Position numbers and translations under genes: made by a program. A stretch of DNA of 64,000 bases from contig NZ_MSIF01000011.1 in NCBI RefSeq assembly GCF_001921215.1, positions 186,001 to 250,000 on the forward strand. The letters run 5' to 3'. Shown here in pieces: positions 46,634 to 55,418 of the stretch. The stretch is from Actinophytocola xinjiangensis (GTDB lineage Bacteria; Actinomycetota; Actinomycetes; Mycobacteriales; Pseudonocardiaceae). Positions within the stretch are counted from its first letter, which is position 1, and each line of letters begins with the position of its first letter. A model generated the notes under the pieces. The model had not been told where the DNA came from, made no database searches, and was given only the letters and a program-made list of their open reading frames with translations.

Positions 46634-47425
46634 TCAGGGCTTGTGGATGAAGCTGTTGATCAGCTCGACCATCTCGGCCGGCTTCTCGAACAGGACCATG
46701 TGGCCGCTGTCCATCTCGACATAGGTGGAGGAGGCGATGGAGTTGTGCAGGTCCACCGAGTGGTGGGTGGGCACCGCGGCGTCGGGGTTGCAGCCAACGA
46801 CCATGGTCTGGGCGCGCACGTTGCCGACGATGTCGCGGATGTCGACCTGGATCAGCAGTTCCAGCTGCCGGATCCGGCCCTTCGACGGGCTCAGCTCGGC
46901 GCCCATCTTGTCGACCTCGTCCAGGCTGGGGAGGCTGTTGATGTAGCGGGGGCTGAACGCGGTCGTGGTCAGCACCCGGCCGAACGCCACCGGGTCGTGC
47001 GACTGGCTCAGCGTCAGGCCGATCAGGTTCTTCATGTACGCGTCGGCCGTGACCAGCCCGCCGATCGGGACCAGCCGGCGGATCTGCTCGGGGTGCAGGG
47101 CGGCGGTCGCCGCGACCACCGCGCCACCGAGGGAGAACCCGACCAGGTCGACCGGCTCGGACACCCCTAAGTCGGCGATGATCGCGGACACCTCGGCGGC
47201 CTGCCCCTCGATCGTGAGGGCCTCGCCGTCGTCCTCGGCGGCCTCACTGCCGGACAGGTCGCACACCACGACCGTGTTGCGCTTCGCGAAGTCCTCGACG
47301 ATGTGGCCGAACGTGCTCTGCCCGCCCTTGCCGACACCGTGCGCCAGCACCAGCACCGGCCCCGAACCGGTGACCGTGTACTTCACGCGGGCATTCCCCA
47401 CAGAAACCGTATTCACCACGGACAA
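46634..47425 (-). CDS. Alpha/beta hydrolase
   Basis: This 263-residue alpha/beta hydrolase has the oxyanion region VLAHGVG, nucleophile Ser98 (GFSLGG), Asp215 and His242 (SGHMVLFEKP). It resembles small C-C bond or ester hydrolases. Its partner genes suggest a role in opening or releasing a ring or amide in the cluster product; the substrate is unknown. It lies 31 bp after the tautomerase stop. Confidence 0.88.
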   Translation of the reverse strand: MSVVNTVSVGNARVKYTVTGSGPVLVLAHGVGKGGQSTFGHIVEDFAKRNTVVVCDLSGSEAAEDDGEALTIEGQAAEVSAIIADLGVSEPVDLVGFSLGGAVVAATAALHPEQIRRLVPIGGLVTADAYMKNLIGLTLSQSHDPVAFGRVLTTTAFSPRYINSLPSLDEVDKMGAELSPSKGRIRQLELLIQVDIRDIVGNVRAQTMVVGCNPDAAVPTHHSVDLHNSIASSTYVEMDSGHMVLFEKPAEMVELINSFIHKP

Positions 47426-47456
47426 TCCCTTCTCGGAAATGGAAGAAGTGACCCGG

Positions 47457-47681
47457 TCAGTAGTTGGGCGACTTCTGCAAAAGGTCCGCGCGGTTGACGA
47501 TCTCCGGCACGTAGACCTGCTCGTGCCAGACCTCCGACTCGACCGGCTCCAGCGCGATGGAGATGACTCCCTCGTCGCAGCCGAACGCCTCGCGCACGGC
47601 CTCGGTCACGGCGACCACCAGGGTGGCCCGCTGCTCGTCGGTCAGCGGGGCCGGGAAGTGCTTGATGTTGACGTGCGGCAT
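47457..47681 (-). CDS. 4-oxalocrotonate tautomerase family protein (PptA-like)
   Basis: This 74-residue protein begins MPHVNIKHFPAPLTDEQR. The Pro directly after Met is the catalytic base of the 4-OT superfamily. The closest remembered relative is E. coli PptA/YdcE (same start and the same end region, EI-x-LLQKSPNY type). It should move a proton between enol and keto (or imine and enamine) forms. It is the first gene of the minus-strand cluster operon; the 189-bp space to the divergent thioesterase is the likely promoter region. Confidence 0.9.
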   Translation of the reverse strand: MPHVNIKHFPAPLTDEQRATLVVAVTEAVREAFGCDEGVISIALEPVESEVWHEQVYVPEIVNRADLLQKSPNY

Positions 47682-47870
47682 GATCGCCTTCCAGGCAGAC
47701 GTCGGTCACCATGTCCCAGTCAGGGTCCACCCGGCGCCGGGGCGCTGTCTTCTCCGCTCGTGCTTCGCTCCCGGCCGCGATTCCAGGCCCGCTCCACCGT
47801 CCGGCGAGGACACTTCGACAGCCCGAGTAACCGGTGACCGATGATTTTCCGACGCTGTGAGGAGGCGTTT

Positions 47871-48266
47871 GTGGGTCAGCCGTTCACGCACCGTTTGCGG
47901 GTGCGTTACAGCGAGTGCGACCAGCAGGGTGTGGTGTTCAACGGGCAGTATTTGTTCTTCTACGACGTCGCCATCACCGAGTTGTTCCGCGAGCGCGTCG
48001 GGCCCTATCAGGAGATGGTCGACGGCGGGCACGACCTGGTGGTGGCCGAGGCGCGGATCCGGTTCGTCGAGGGCGCGCGGTTCGACGAGGAGCTCGACAT
48101 CGCGCTGCCGGTCGAGCACCTCGGCACCACGAGCATGATCATCCGCCCGGAGTTCCGGGTCGGCGAGCGGCTGATCGCCGACGGTGAGGTGCGCCACGTG
48201 TTCGTCGATCCGGCGACGCTGCGTAAGACACCGATGCCCGACCGTGTCCGGGCGGCGTTGGGCTAG
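47871..48266 (+). CDS. 4HBT-family acyl-CoA thioesterase
   Basis: This 131-residue hotdog-fold protein has RLRVRYSECDQQGVVFNGQYLFFYD, the YbgC-type active-site helix, with the key Asp in SECDQQG. It hydrolyses acyl-CoA or aryl-CoA esters. GTG 47871 is supported by GAGGAGG upstream; ATG 47841 is the alternative. It is divergent from the tautomerase and convergent with a GNAT gene, sharing CTAG at the stops. It may mark the cluster border. Confidence 0.85.
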   Translation: MGQPFTHRLRVRYSECDQQGVVFNGQYLFFYDVAITELFRERVGPYQEMVDGGHDLVVAEARIRFVEGARFDEELDIALPVEHLGTTSMIIRPEFRVGERLIADGEVRHVFVDPATLRKTPMPDRVRAALG

Positions 48267-48787
48267 CGGATCCGGCGGGCGTACTCGATCTCCAGCACGG
48301 GCCGGCCGTCGCCGAAGTCGTGTTCGCGGCGCCGGCCGGTCTCGGCGAAGCCGTAGGCGGTGTAGAAGTGGCGGGCGCGGTTGGCGCCGGCCATCGTCCA
48401 CAGCCGCACCCGTCGGTGCCGGCCCTCGACGAGCAGTTCGGTCGCGCTGTCCATCAGCGTCGCCGCGACGCCCTGGCCCCAGACCGACGGGTGGGCGTAG
48501 CAGTCGAGGATCTCCGCGTCCGACGAGCCGTCGGTGTGCGGGCCGGCGTAGACGAACCCGGCGATCCGGTCGCCGCGCTGCGCCACCAGCATCGTGTTGG
48601 CGCGCCGGCGCGGATCGGCGAGCACCTCGGCCCACAGCGTGAGCCGGCGCCGCGCGAGCCGGTCCAGCCAACCGCTCTCGAACACGTCCCGGTGTCCCGC
48701 CCGCCACGCCTGGGCGTGGACCTCGCCGATGGCCTCGGCGTCCGCCAGGGTGCCCGCACGCACCAACAGCGGGGATCCGACCCTCAT
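48263..48787 (-). CDS. GNAT family N-acetyltransferase
   Basis: This 174-residue acetyltransferase has the acetyl-CoA loop PSVWGQGVAATLM and the downstream ARHFYTAYGFAETGRR motif. The substrate is unknown. ATG 48787 gives a compact GNAT domain; GTG 48826 is a longer alternative. Confidence 0.85.
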   Translation of the reverse strand: MRVGSPLLVRAGTLADAEAIGEVHAQAWRAGHRDVFESGWLDRLARRRLTLWAEVLADPRRRANTMLVAQRGDRIAGFVYAGPHTDGSSDAEILDCYAHPSVWGQGVAATLMDSATELLVEGRHRRVRLWTMAGANRARHFYTAYGFAETGRRREHDFGDGRPVLEIEYARRIR

Positions 48788-48931
48788 GGTCGACAACCCT
48801 ACGACCGAATGTAGGTGAGTTACCACCCGTTCGGGTCTATACCGCGACTGAGTTTGACCTGTTGAGGGCGGAACTCACGGCGCCACGTACCCGTTGACCA
48901 CACATACCGGTTCGAAACGGGAGGGGACCTC

Positions 48932-49747
48932 ATGGTCACGCTCATCGTGGTCATCGCGTTGCTCCTGGTCGTGGTCGCCGTGGGCACGTCGTTCGCCAGG
49001 AACCAGGCCAACGCCCGCGAGGCCCAGCTGGAGGACGCGAAGGCCGACGCCCGCCGCTGGGTCGAACGCCTCGGCGGCCAGGTGATGAACCTGACCGGCA
49101 CCGACGAGGCCTCCAGCCAGGCCATGGCCGACGCCGCCGAGCGCTACACCGCCGCCGGCTCGCAGATGGAGCAGGCGGCCACGATCGAGCAGTGCCGGCT
49201 GGTCACCAAGACCGCGATGGAGGGCCTGTACTACGTGCGGGCCGCGCGCACCGCCATGGGCCTGGACCCCGGCCCCGAACTGCCCCGCGACCCCGAGCAG
49301 GAGCGCGCCGGCAAGGTCACCGAGGACCGCCGGGTCTCCGTCGAGGGCCACGACTACGAGGCCTCGCCCGAGCCGGGCCGCAACACCCCGCACTACTACC
49401 CCGGTGGCCGCGTGGCCGGCCGGCCGGTGCCGCAGGGCTGGTACAGCGAGCCGTGGTGGAAGCCCGCGCTGGTCGCCGGCGCGTGGGGCCTGGGTTCGAT
49501 GATGCTGTTCAGCGCCATGTTCTCCGGCATGTACGGCATCCCCGACGCGGCGGCCTGGGAGCAGGGCTACGACGCCGGCCAGCAGGACGCCATGGAATCC
49601 GGCGACGGCGGTGACGGCGGCGGCGACATGGGTGACGGCGGCGGGGACTACGGCGGCGACATGGGCGGCGACTACGGCGGCGACTACGGCGGCGGCGGCG
49701 ACTTCGGTGGTGGCGACATGGGCGGCTTCGGCGACTTCGGTTTCTGA
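48932..49747 (+). CDS. Membrane-anchored protein with Gly/Asp-rich tail
   Basis: This 271-residue protein starts with a membrane anchor (VTLIVVIALLLVVVAVGTSFA), then a helical region of about 110 residues rich in Ala, Glu and Arg, then a second hydrophobic segment (KPALVAGAWGLGSMMLFSAMFS) and a tail of GGDYGGD-type repeats over the last 60 residues. The tail is low complexity and probably disordered. The gene has a good ribosome site (GGGAGGGGA). Its last 64 bp overlap the convergent metallo-hydrolase gene. Function is unknown. Confidence 0.8.
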   Translation: MVTLIVVIALLLVVVAVGTSFARNQANAREAQLEDAKADARRWVERLGGQVMNLTGTDEASSQAMADAAERYTAAGSQMEQAATIEQCRLVTKTAMEGLYYVRAARTAMGLDPGPELPRDPEQERAGKVTEDRRVSVEGHDYEASPEPGRNTPHYYPGGRVAGRPVPQGWYSEPWWKPALVAGAWGLGSMMLFSAMFSGMYGIPDAAAWEQGYDAGQQDAMESGDGGDGGGDMGDGGGDYGGDMGGDYGGDYGGGGDFGGGDMGGFGDFGF

Positions 49748-50430
49748 AGCTCGTCCCGCTGCGCCAGCACGAACCCCGGGCCCACCGGCTCCCCGTGCCC
49801 CGGCACGACCGTCTCCGGCCGCAACGCGAGCAGCAGGTCCAACGCGGCCGGCCACCGGTCCACGTGCGCGTCCGACCCCACCGACGGCGCCGCCCCCTGT
49901 TCGACCAGGTCCCCCGCGAACACGACCGCGGCGTCCGGCACGTGCACCATGACGTCGTGGTCGGTGTGCGCCGGCCCGGGGTGGATCAGGTCGACGACCC
50001 GGCCCCCGAGGTCCAGGCGCACCCGGTCGGTGAACAGATCGGTCGGCATCACCAGCCGGGCGTCACCCAGACGGTCGGCCAGCTCCGGCCGTCCCTGCTC
50101 GCGGTAGCGCCGCATCCACGTCCGCCGGTCCCCGTCGGAGTCGGCCAGCGCGACCGCGCACCGCTCGTGCGCCCACACGGCGCACGGGGAGAAGGCGGCG
50201 GTCCCGAAGAAGTGGTCGAAGTGCGCGTGGGTGATCACCACCGTCCACGGCAGCTCCGTCACCTCCCGGATCGCCGCCGCGAACTCGGCCCCGTGGGTCT
50301 CGTCGGTGCCGGTGTCCACCACCACACACCCGGTTCGCCCGACGACCAACCCCAACGTCTGGTCCAACTCCCGGTACCGCCGCGCGAACACCCCGCCGGC
50401 GACCTCGATCCACCGCCCGCCCTCAGCCAC
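49684..50430 (-). CDS. Metallo-beta-lactamase-fold hydrolase
   Basis: This 248-residue hydrolase has the zinc motif THAHFDH, the further ligands in PGPAHTDHD and GDLVEQG, and the last His in PGHGE. It belongs to the glyoxalase-II-like class, with unknown substrate. The C-terminal 20 residues (Pro/Lys/Ser-rich) are encoded antisense to the Gly/Asp tail of the neighbouring gene and are probably not part of the fold. GTG 50430 has GGGAG upstream. Confidence 0.86.
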   Translation of the reverse strand: MAEGGRWIEVAGGVFARRYRELDQTLGLVVGRTGCVVVDTGTDETHGAEFAAAIREVTELPWTVVITHAHFDHFFGTAAFSPCAVWAHERCAVALADSDGDRRTWMRRYREQGRPELADRLGDARLVMPTDLFTDRVRLDLGGRVVDLIHPGPAHTDHDVMVHVPDAAVVFAGDLVEQGAAPSVGSDAHVDRWPAALDLLLALRPETVVPGHGEPVGPGFVLAQRDELQKPKSPKPPMSPPPKSPPPP

Positions 50431-50444
50431 CCGACTCTCCCTTC

Positions 50445-51227
50445 TCAGCCCGGCCAGCGCTCCAGTATCCCCTCGCCGTTGAGCAGCGGGACCACGTCGC
50501 TGGAGTCGACGGCGGCGGCGAGGGACACGTCGCCGGGCAGGCCGGCCTCGGCCAGCTCGCGCCCCGACACCGAGCCGGTCACCAGCTCCGCCACCCGGTC
50601 ACCGGCCGACCGGTACGACAGCGCCGCCAGCTCGGCCTCCGGCGACGGGGTCCGCGCCGGGATCGCGGCCGCGACCGCCGCCGCCCCGAGCCAGTCCTCC
50701 AGGGAGGGGCGTAACCGTGGGGGCTCGGTGTCGCGCCAGCGTTCCCCGGCGGCGACGACACCGACGGGCCGGCCGGCGGCGAGCGTGTGAGCGGCCGCGC
50801 CGACCGCTGTCGCGTTGCGCAGGCAGCCGGCCAGGACCGTGGCGCCGGTGCTGGCCGCCGCCGCGCACAGCGTCGCGCCGTTCGGGGAGGCGATCCCCAG
50901 GAACGTGCCCTCCGGGACGGTGACCAGCGACGACGGCCGCAGCGACCAGCCGGCCGAGCGGTCGGCGGACAGCCGGGCGCCGTCCAACCCGGTGAGACCG
51001 GACGGAACCAGCGTGGCGCCGGCCTCCCTGGCCAGCCGTTGGCCGCGCTCGTCGCGCCACGGCAGCGGCAGCACCCGACCGCCACGCCCGAGCACGATGT
51101 CCACCGAGGTGGTGAACACCAGCACGTCGATGATGACCAGCACCGCGCAGTCCTCGCCGAGCGCGCGGACGCCGTCACCGCCCCAGTCGAGCCGAAGATC
51201 GTGACCGTGTTGCGTGTAGACCGTCAT
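50445..51227 (-). CDS. comB: ComB-family 2-phosphosulfolactate phosphatase
   Basis: This 260-residue protein has the ComB motifs VLVFTTSVD, SPNGATL and SGRELAEAGLPGDVSLAAAVD. ComB removes phosphate from 2-phosphosulfolactate in coenzyme M synthesis in archaea; bacterial members have unclear roles. It is followed by the metallo-hydrolase 15 bp away, and divergent from rpiB by 37 bp. Confidence 0.85.
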   Translation of the reverse strand: MTVYTQHGHDLRLDWGGDGVRALGEDCAVLVIIDVLVFTTSVDIVLGRGGRVLPLPWRDERGQRLAREAGATLVPSGLTGLDGARLSADRSAGWSLRPSSLVTVPEGTFLGIASPNGATLCAAAASTGATVLAGCLRNATAVGAAAHTLAAGRPVGVVAAGERWRDTEPPRLRPSLEDWLGAAAVAAAIPARTPSPEAELAALSYRSAGDRVAELVTGSVSGRELAEAGLPGDVSLAAAVDSSDVVPLLNGEGILERWPG

Positions 51228-51264
51228 CCTGCCGATCCTTCCAGTACTGGCAGAATGCGAGGCC

Positions 51265-51735
51265 GTGCGTGTTTACCTGGGATCAGACCACGCGGGCTTC
51301 GAGCTGAAGGCCCAGCTGGCCGAACACCTGTCGACCGCCGGCCACGACGTGGTCGACGTCGGCCCCGCCGTCTACGACGCCGAGGACGACTACCCGCCGT
51401 TCTGCATCGAGGCCGCCCGGCGCGTCGTCGCCGACCGGGGCAGTCTCGGTGTGGTGATCGGCGGCTCCGGCAACGGCGAACAGATCGCGGCGAACAAGGT
51501 CGCCGGGTGCCGCGCCGCGCTGGCCTACGACACGCGGACCGCGTCGCTCGCGCGTGAGCACAACGACGCGCAGGTCGTGGCGTTGGGCGCGCGCATGCAC
51601 ACCCCGCAGGAGGCCGCCGAGATCGTCGACACGTTCGTCGGCACGGCGTTCTCCGGCGAGCCGAGGCACCAGCGGCGGATCGGGCTGGTGGCGGACTACG
51701 AGCGGACCGGCGAGCCGCCCGCGCTGCCGAGCTGA
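51265..51735 (+). CDS. rpiB: Ribose-5-phosphate isomerase B
   Basis: This 156-residue enzyme interconverts ribose 5-phosphate and ribulose 5-phosphate. It has RVYLGSDHAGFELK and GGSGNGEQIAANKV. As in M. tuberculosis RpiB the Cys base of the E. coli enzyme is replaced and a Glu in GNGEQ takes that role. GTG 51265 begins it, and the nei-type gene follows 1 bp after the stop. It supplies ribose phosphate, the sugar used by the nearby C-nucleoside cluster, but is a housekeeping gene by synteny. Confidence 0.94.
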   Translation: MRVYLGSDHAGFELKAQLAEHLSTAGHDVVDVGPAVYDAEDDYPPFCIEAARRVVADRGSLGVVIGGSGNGEQIAANKVAGCRAALAYDTRTASLAREHNDAQVVALGARMHTPQEAAEIVDTFVGTAFSGEPRHQRRIGLVADYERTGEPPALPS

Positions 51736-51736
51736 C

Positions 51737-52543
51737 GTGCCGGAGGGTCACACGCTGCACCGCCTGGCGCGGCGGCACCAGAAACTGTTCGCCGGCCGGC
51801 CGGTGCGGGTGTCCAGCCCACAGGGCCGGTTCACCGCCGGAGCGTCCTTTGTGGACGGACGAGTCCTGCGCCGCGCGGAGGCGTACGGCAAACACCTGTT
51901 CCACGTCTACGACCGCGACGCGATCGTGCACGTCCACCTCGGCCTGATCGGCATGTTCGCCGAACACCCGCTGCCCGAACAGCCGCCACGAGGCGCGATC
52001 CGCATGCGCATGGTCGGCGAGGAGTACCTGACCGACCTGTCCGGCCCGATCGTCTGCCAGGTCATCACCAAGCCGGAGATGACCGCGCTGGTGGCGCCGC
52101 TGGGCCCGGACCCGTTGCGCCGCAACGCAGATCCCGAACGGGCGTGGGCACGTCTGTCCCGCTCACGCCAGCCGGTGGCGCAACTGCTCCTGGACCAACG
52201 CGTCCTCGCCGGCGTCGGCAACGTCTACCGGGCCGAGGTCCTGTTCCGCCACGAGATCAACCCGCTGACCCCCGGCCGGTCGCTCGACCACGCCGTGTGG
52301 TCGGCCATCTGGGCGGACCTGGTGACCCTGATGCGCAAGGGTGTGCGCTCCGGTCGCATCGACACGGTCCGCCCGGAACACATGCCGCGCGCCATGGGCC
52401 GCCCCGCCCGGGCCGACCGCCACGGCGGCGAGGTCTACGTCTACCGCCGAACCGACCAGCCCTGCCTGGTGTGCGGCACCCCGGTGGCGACGCGGGACCT
52501 CGCCGGCCGCAACCTCTACTGGTGCCCCGTCTGCCAGGCCTGA
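51737..52543 (+). CDS. nei: Fpg/Nei family DNA glycosylase (Nei2-like)
   Basis: This 268-residue bifunctional glycosylase removes oxidised bases. It begins PEGHTLHRLARRHQ, with the catalytic Pro and Glu right after the start, and ends with a zinc finger (CLVCGTP then CPVCQA). The helix-two-turn-helix QLLLDQRVLAGVGNVYRAEVLF is intact. GTG 51737 is 1 bp after rpiB, so both are one message. The order matches Rv2464c/Rv2465c. Confidence 0.94.
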   Translation: MPEGHTLHRLARRHQKLFAGRPVRVSSPQGRFTAGASFVDGRVLRRAEAYGKHLFHVYDRDAIVHVHLGLIGMFAEHPLPEQPPRGAIRMRMVGEEYLTDLSGPIVCQVITKPEMTALVAPLGPDPLRRNADPERAWARLSRSRQPVAQLLLDQRVLAGVGNVYRAEVLFRHEINPLTPGRSLDHAVWSAIWADLVTLMRKGVRSGRIDTVRPEHMPRAMGRPARADRHGGEVYVYRRTDQPCLVCGTPVATRDLAGRNLYWCPVCQA

Positions 52544-52559
52544 CCGGGCTCAGGCCCGG
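52544..52559. terminator. Hairpin after the nei-type gene
   Basis: CCGGGC and GCCCGG form a 6-bp GC stem with the loop TCAG, right after the stop codon and before the convergent gene. Confidence 0.45.
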
Positions 52560-52583
52560 CGACGGAGGGACCGGTCCGGTCGC

Positions 52584-53804
52584 TCACCCGCCCTGGCCGC
52601 GTGGGTTGTCGATGGCCGCCTGGAGTCGCAGCCAGGCCGGCTCCGTCGCGGTCGCCAGGCCGTCCGACACCCAGTTCGGGGCGTCGTCACGCACGACCCA
52701 CGGTGCCTCCGGTCCGCCGTCGTCGGGGACCTCGGAGGTCGTGTCCAGGAAGCTGGTGGCCGTGGCCCGCACCGCGTCGTCGTCCGGGGCGCGGTCCCGG
52801 TCGGGGTCGGTCCGCACCGACAGGAGCACCAGATCGCCGTGGGCGGTGGCGACGACGAGCTCGCCCGCCGGGGTCGCGGCGAGCGCGGTCACCGGATGAC
52901 CGTCCAGCACGTCGTGCCCCGTCGTGCGCTGCTCATCGAGGTCGATCTCCACGAGGATCCCCGCCGTCGTGCCGAGCCAGAGCACACCGGGCCGGGTTCC
53001 GAACGCGATGTCGTGACGCGGCCCGGGGTGCGTGGGGAGAGGGTTGCCGCGCTGGTCGAGGATCGTCCTCAGCACGTGCTGGAGCGAGGGGAAACCGACC
53101 ACGTCCAGTGAGTTGTCGTTGTGACCCCGGATCGCCAGGTGGCGTCCGTCCGCACTGAAGATCGGCGTCTCGTAGTTGTCGACCTCCAGGTCCAGCGTTC
53201 GCTCGAGGAGGCGCATCGTGGTGGGCGCTGTCCCGTCGTCGACCCGCGCGAACACCACCGACGTCCCGTCGATGTCGTCGCCGTGCAGCGTGGCCACCAC
53301 CTCGCCCGACGGGTGTGCCGCGATGCCGGTGTGCCAGCCCGGACCGGGATGCACGGTCCCCGAGTACGGGTCGAGCACATCGGAGGACAGCTCCCACGGC
53401 TTGTGCTCGTCGCCTGAGGACGGCGCCGCCCACAACCCCTCACCGTCCGGGCTGAACCCCAGCCAGCGGTAGGCGGCGGTGGCAGGAAGGTCGTCCAGCT
53501 CGTCGACCCCGTCCGGGGTCCACATCACCACGGCGCGTTCGTCGGCCACCAGGAGCAGTGCCCGGTCCGGATGCCAGGCCACGGCCGGTGTCCGCCTACC
53601 CACGTGGACATCGTCGTAGGGGGGCGAATCGGCACCGATGGTCTCGAGCACGCGCAGTCCCCCGGCGTCGCTGTCCCAGACCCGCACCACCGGATCCGCC
53701 GAGTTCACGCCGGCGACCAGCGGGAGCCTCGGATGACACACCAACCGCTCGACCGGGGCTCCGCCGCCGACCCGCACCCGCGCCACAACCCTGACCACCG
53801 TCAC
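52584..53804 (-). CDS. WD40-like beta-propeller protein
   Basis: This 406-residue protein has several propeller repeats of the pattern HPxxPLVAGV-RVWD, PAVAWHPDRALLLVAD-VVMW and GFSPDGEGLW. No enzyme motif, signal peptide or membrane segment is visible. It probably acts as a cytoplasmic binding platform. Function is unknown. GTG 53804 starts it. Confidence 0.75.
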   Translation of the reverse strand: MTVVRVVARVRVGGGAPVERLVCHPRLPLVAGVNSADPVVRVWDSDAGGLRVLETIGADSPPYDDVHVGRRTPAVAWHPDRALLLVADERAVVMWTPDGVDELDDLPATAAYRWLGFSPDGEGLWAAPSSGDEHKPWELSSDVLDPYSGTVHPGPGWHTGIAAHPSGEVVATLHGDDIDGTSVVFARVDDGTAPTTMRLLERTLDLEVDNYETPIFSADGRHLAIRGHNDNSLDVVGFPSLQHVLRTILDQRGNPLPTHPGPRHDIAFGTRPGVLWLGTTAGILVEIDLDEQRTTGHDVLDGHPVTALAATPAGELVVATAHGDLVLLSVRTDPDRDRAPDDDAVRATATSFLDTTSEVPDDGGPEAPWVVRDDAPNWVSDGLATATEPAWLRLQAAIDNPRGQGG

Positions 53805-53858
53805 CCGGACAGGCTACTTCTTTCCAGGTCATCGTCTCGGGGGTGTGACTCGAGGGCC

Positions 53859-55298
53859 TCAGCGCTGGATGGACTTCACCTCGGTGAACTCCTCCAGCCC
53901 GTAGCGCCCGAACTCCCGCCCGTTGCCGGACTGCTTGAACCCGCCGAACGGCGCCTTCGTGTTGAACCGGGCGCCGTTCACGTCCACCTGGCCGGCCCGC
54001 AGTTTGCCGGCCACCGCGTACGCCCGCTCCGCGTCGCCGCCGAAGACTCCGGCGGCCAGGCCGTACTGGGTTCCGTTGGCGATGCGGATGGCGTCGGCCT
54101 CGTCGGTGTACGGGAGGACGGCCAGGACCGGGCCGAAGATCTCTTCCTGCGCGATCGTCATGTCCTCGCGCACGCCGCCGAACACCGTGGGGCGCACGTA
54201 GAAACCCGTGCCCTCAACGGGATCGGGGCCACCGTGGGCGAGGGTCGCGCCTTCGTCGACACCCTTGCGGATGTAGTCGATCACCCGGTCGCGTTGGGCG
54301 GCGGTCACGGACGGGCCGATCCGGGTGGTGTCCTGGGTCGGGTCCCCTGGCTGGTACTTCGCCGCGGCCGCGACGGCGGCCGCGACGGCCTCGTCGTGCC
54401 GGTCGGCGGGGACCAGCAGGCGGGTCAGGGCGCTGCACGCCTGGCCGTTGTTCATGAAGCAGTTCGCGACGGTGATCTTCACGGCGCGCACCAGGTCGGC
54501 GTCGTCGAGAACGACCGACGCGGACTTGCCGCCGAGTTCCAGCGACACCCGCTTCACCGTCTCCGCGCCGACGGCCGCGACCCGGCGGCCAGCGCGCGTC
54601 GACCCGGTGAACGACACCATGTCCACCAGCGGGTGCGCGGCCAGCGCCTCGCCGACGACCGGGCCGGTGCCGTGCACGAGGTTGAACACCCCGGCGGGAA
54701 GCCCGGCCTCGTCGATGATCGCGGCGAGCAGGCCGGCGGTCAGCGGCGCGACCTCGCTGGGCTTGAGCACCACGGTGCACCCGGCGGCCAGCGCGGGGGT
54801 CACCTTGGCGACCATCTGCTGGAGCGGGAAGTTCCACGGCGTGATCGCCGCGACCACCCCGATCGGTTCGCGCACGATCGTCGAGTTGCCGACCTCGACC
54901 GGATCCAGCGCGCCGTGGGCGATCTCGTCGAGCACGCCGGCGGTGATGCCGACCGGGTTGGTCACCTGGACGGCCTTGGCGAAGCTGATCGGGGTGCCGA
55001 CCTCGGCGGTGATCGTCGCGGCCAGTTCCTCGGCGCGGGCGCGCAGGCCGTCGTTGATCCGGCCGACGGCGGCGACCCGCTCGGCCAGCGGCGTCGCCGC
55101 CCAGGCCGGGAACGCGGCCGCCGCGGCACGCACCGCGGCGTCCGCGTCGGCGTCGGTCCCGACCGGGACGGACGCGATGACCTGCTCGGTCGCCGGGTTG
55201 ACCACGTCGAGGCGTTCGGCGGACCCGGAGGCGGCGTCCGGCTCAGTGAACGTCCCGCCGATGTAGTGCGCGGTGCGGACCTGGGTGGGCGCGGCCAT
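53859..55298 (-). CDS. Aldehyde dehydrogenase (NAD(P)-dependent)
   Basis: This 479-residue aldehyde dehydrogenase has the NAD motif [23 protein letters not shown], the Glu in LELGGKSA and the catalytic Cys in [11 protein letters not shown]. It oxidises an aldehyde to an acid; the substrate is not defined. ATG 55298 was chosen for GGAGG four bases before it; upstream in-frame sequence is unconserved. It is a single gene. Confidence 0.94.
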   Translation of the reverse strand: MAAPTQVRTAHYIGGTFTEPDAASGSAERLDVVNPATEQVIASVPVGTDADADAAVRAAAAAFPAWAATPLAERVAAVGRINDGLRARAEELAATITAEVGTPISFAKAVQVTNPVGITAGVLDEIAHGALDPVEVGNSTIVREPIGVVAAITPWNFPLQQMVAKVTPALAAGCTVVLKPSEVAPLTAGLLAAIIDEAGLPAGVFNLVHGTGPVVGEALAAHPLVDMVSFTGSTRAGRRVAAVGAETVKRVSLELGGKSASVVLDDADLVRAVKITVANCFMNNGQACSALTRLLVPADRHDEAVAAAVAAAAKYQPGDPTQDTTRIGPSVTAAQRDRVIDYIRKGVDEGATLAHGGPDPVEGTGFYVRPTVFGGVREDMTIAQEEIFGPVLAVLPYTDEADAIRIANGTQYGLAAGVFGGDAERAYAVAGKLRAGQVDVNGARFNTKAPFGGFKQSGNGREFGRYGLEEFTEVKSIQR

Positions 55299-55418
55299 GG
55301 ATCCTCCATCGACTCTGACGTGCGACCCGACACGCGACGACACGCGACGGGACGCGGCTGTGACACGGCTGTGACGCGGGGCCTTCCGCTGGCCCCCAGC
55401 CTGTCACAACACCGGGCG

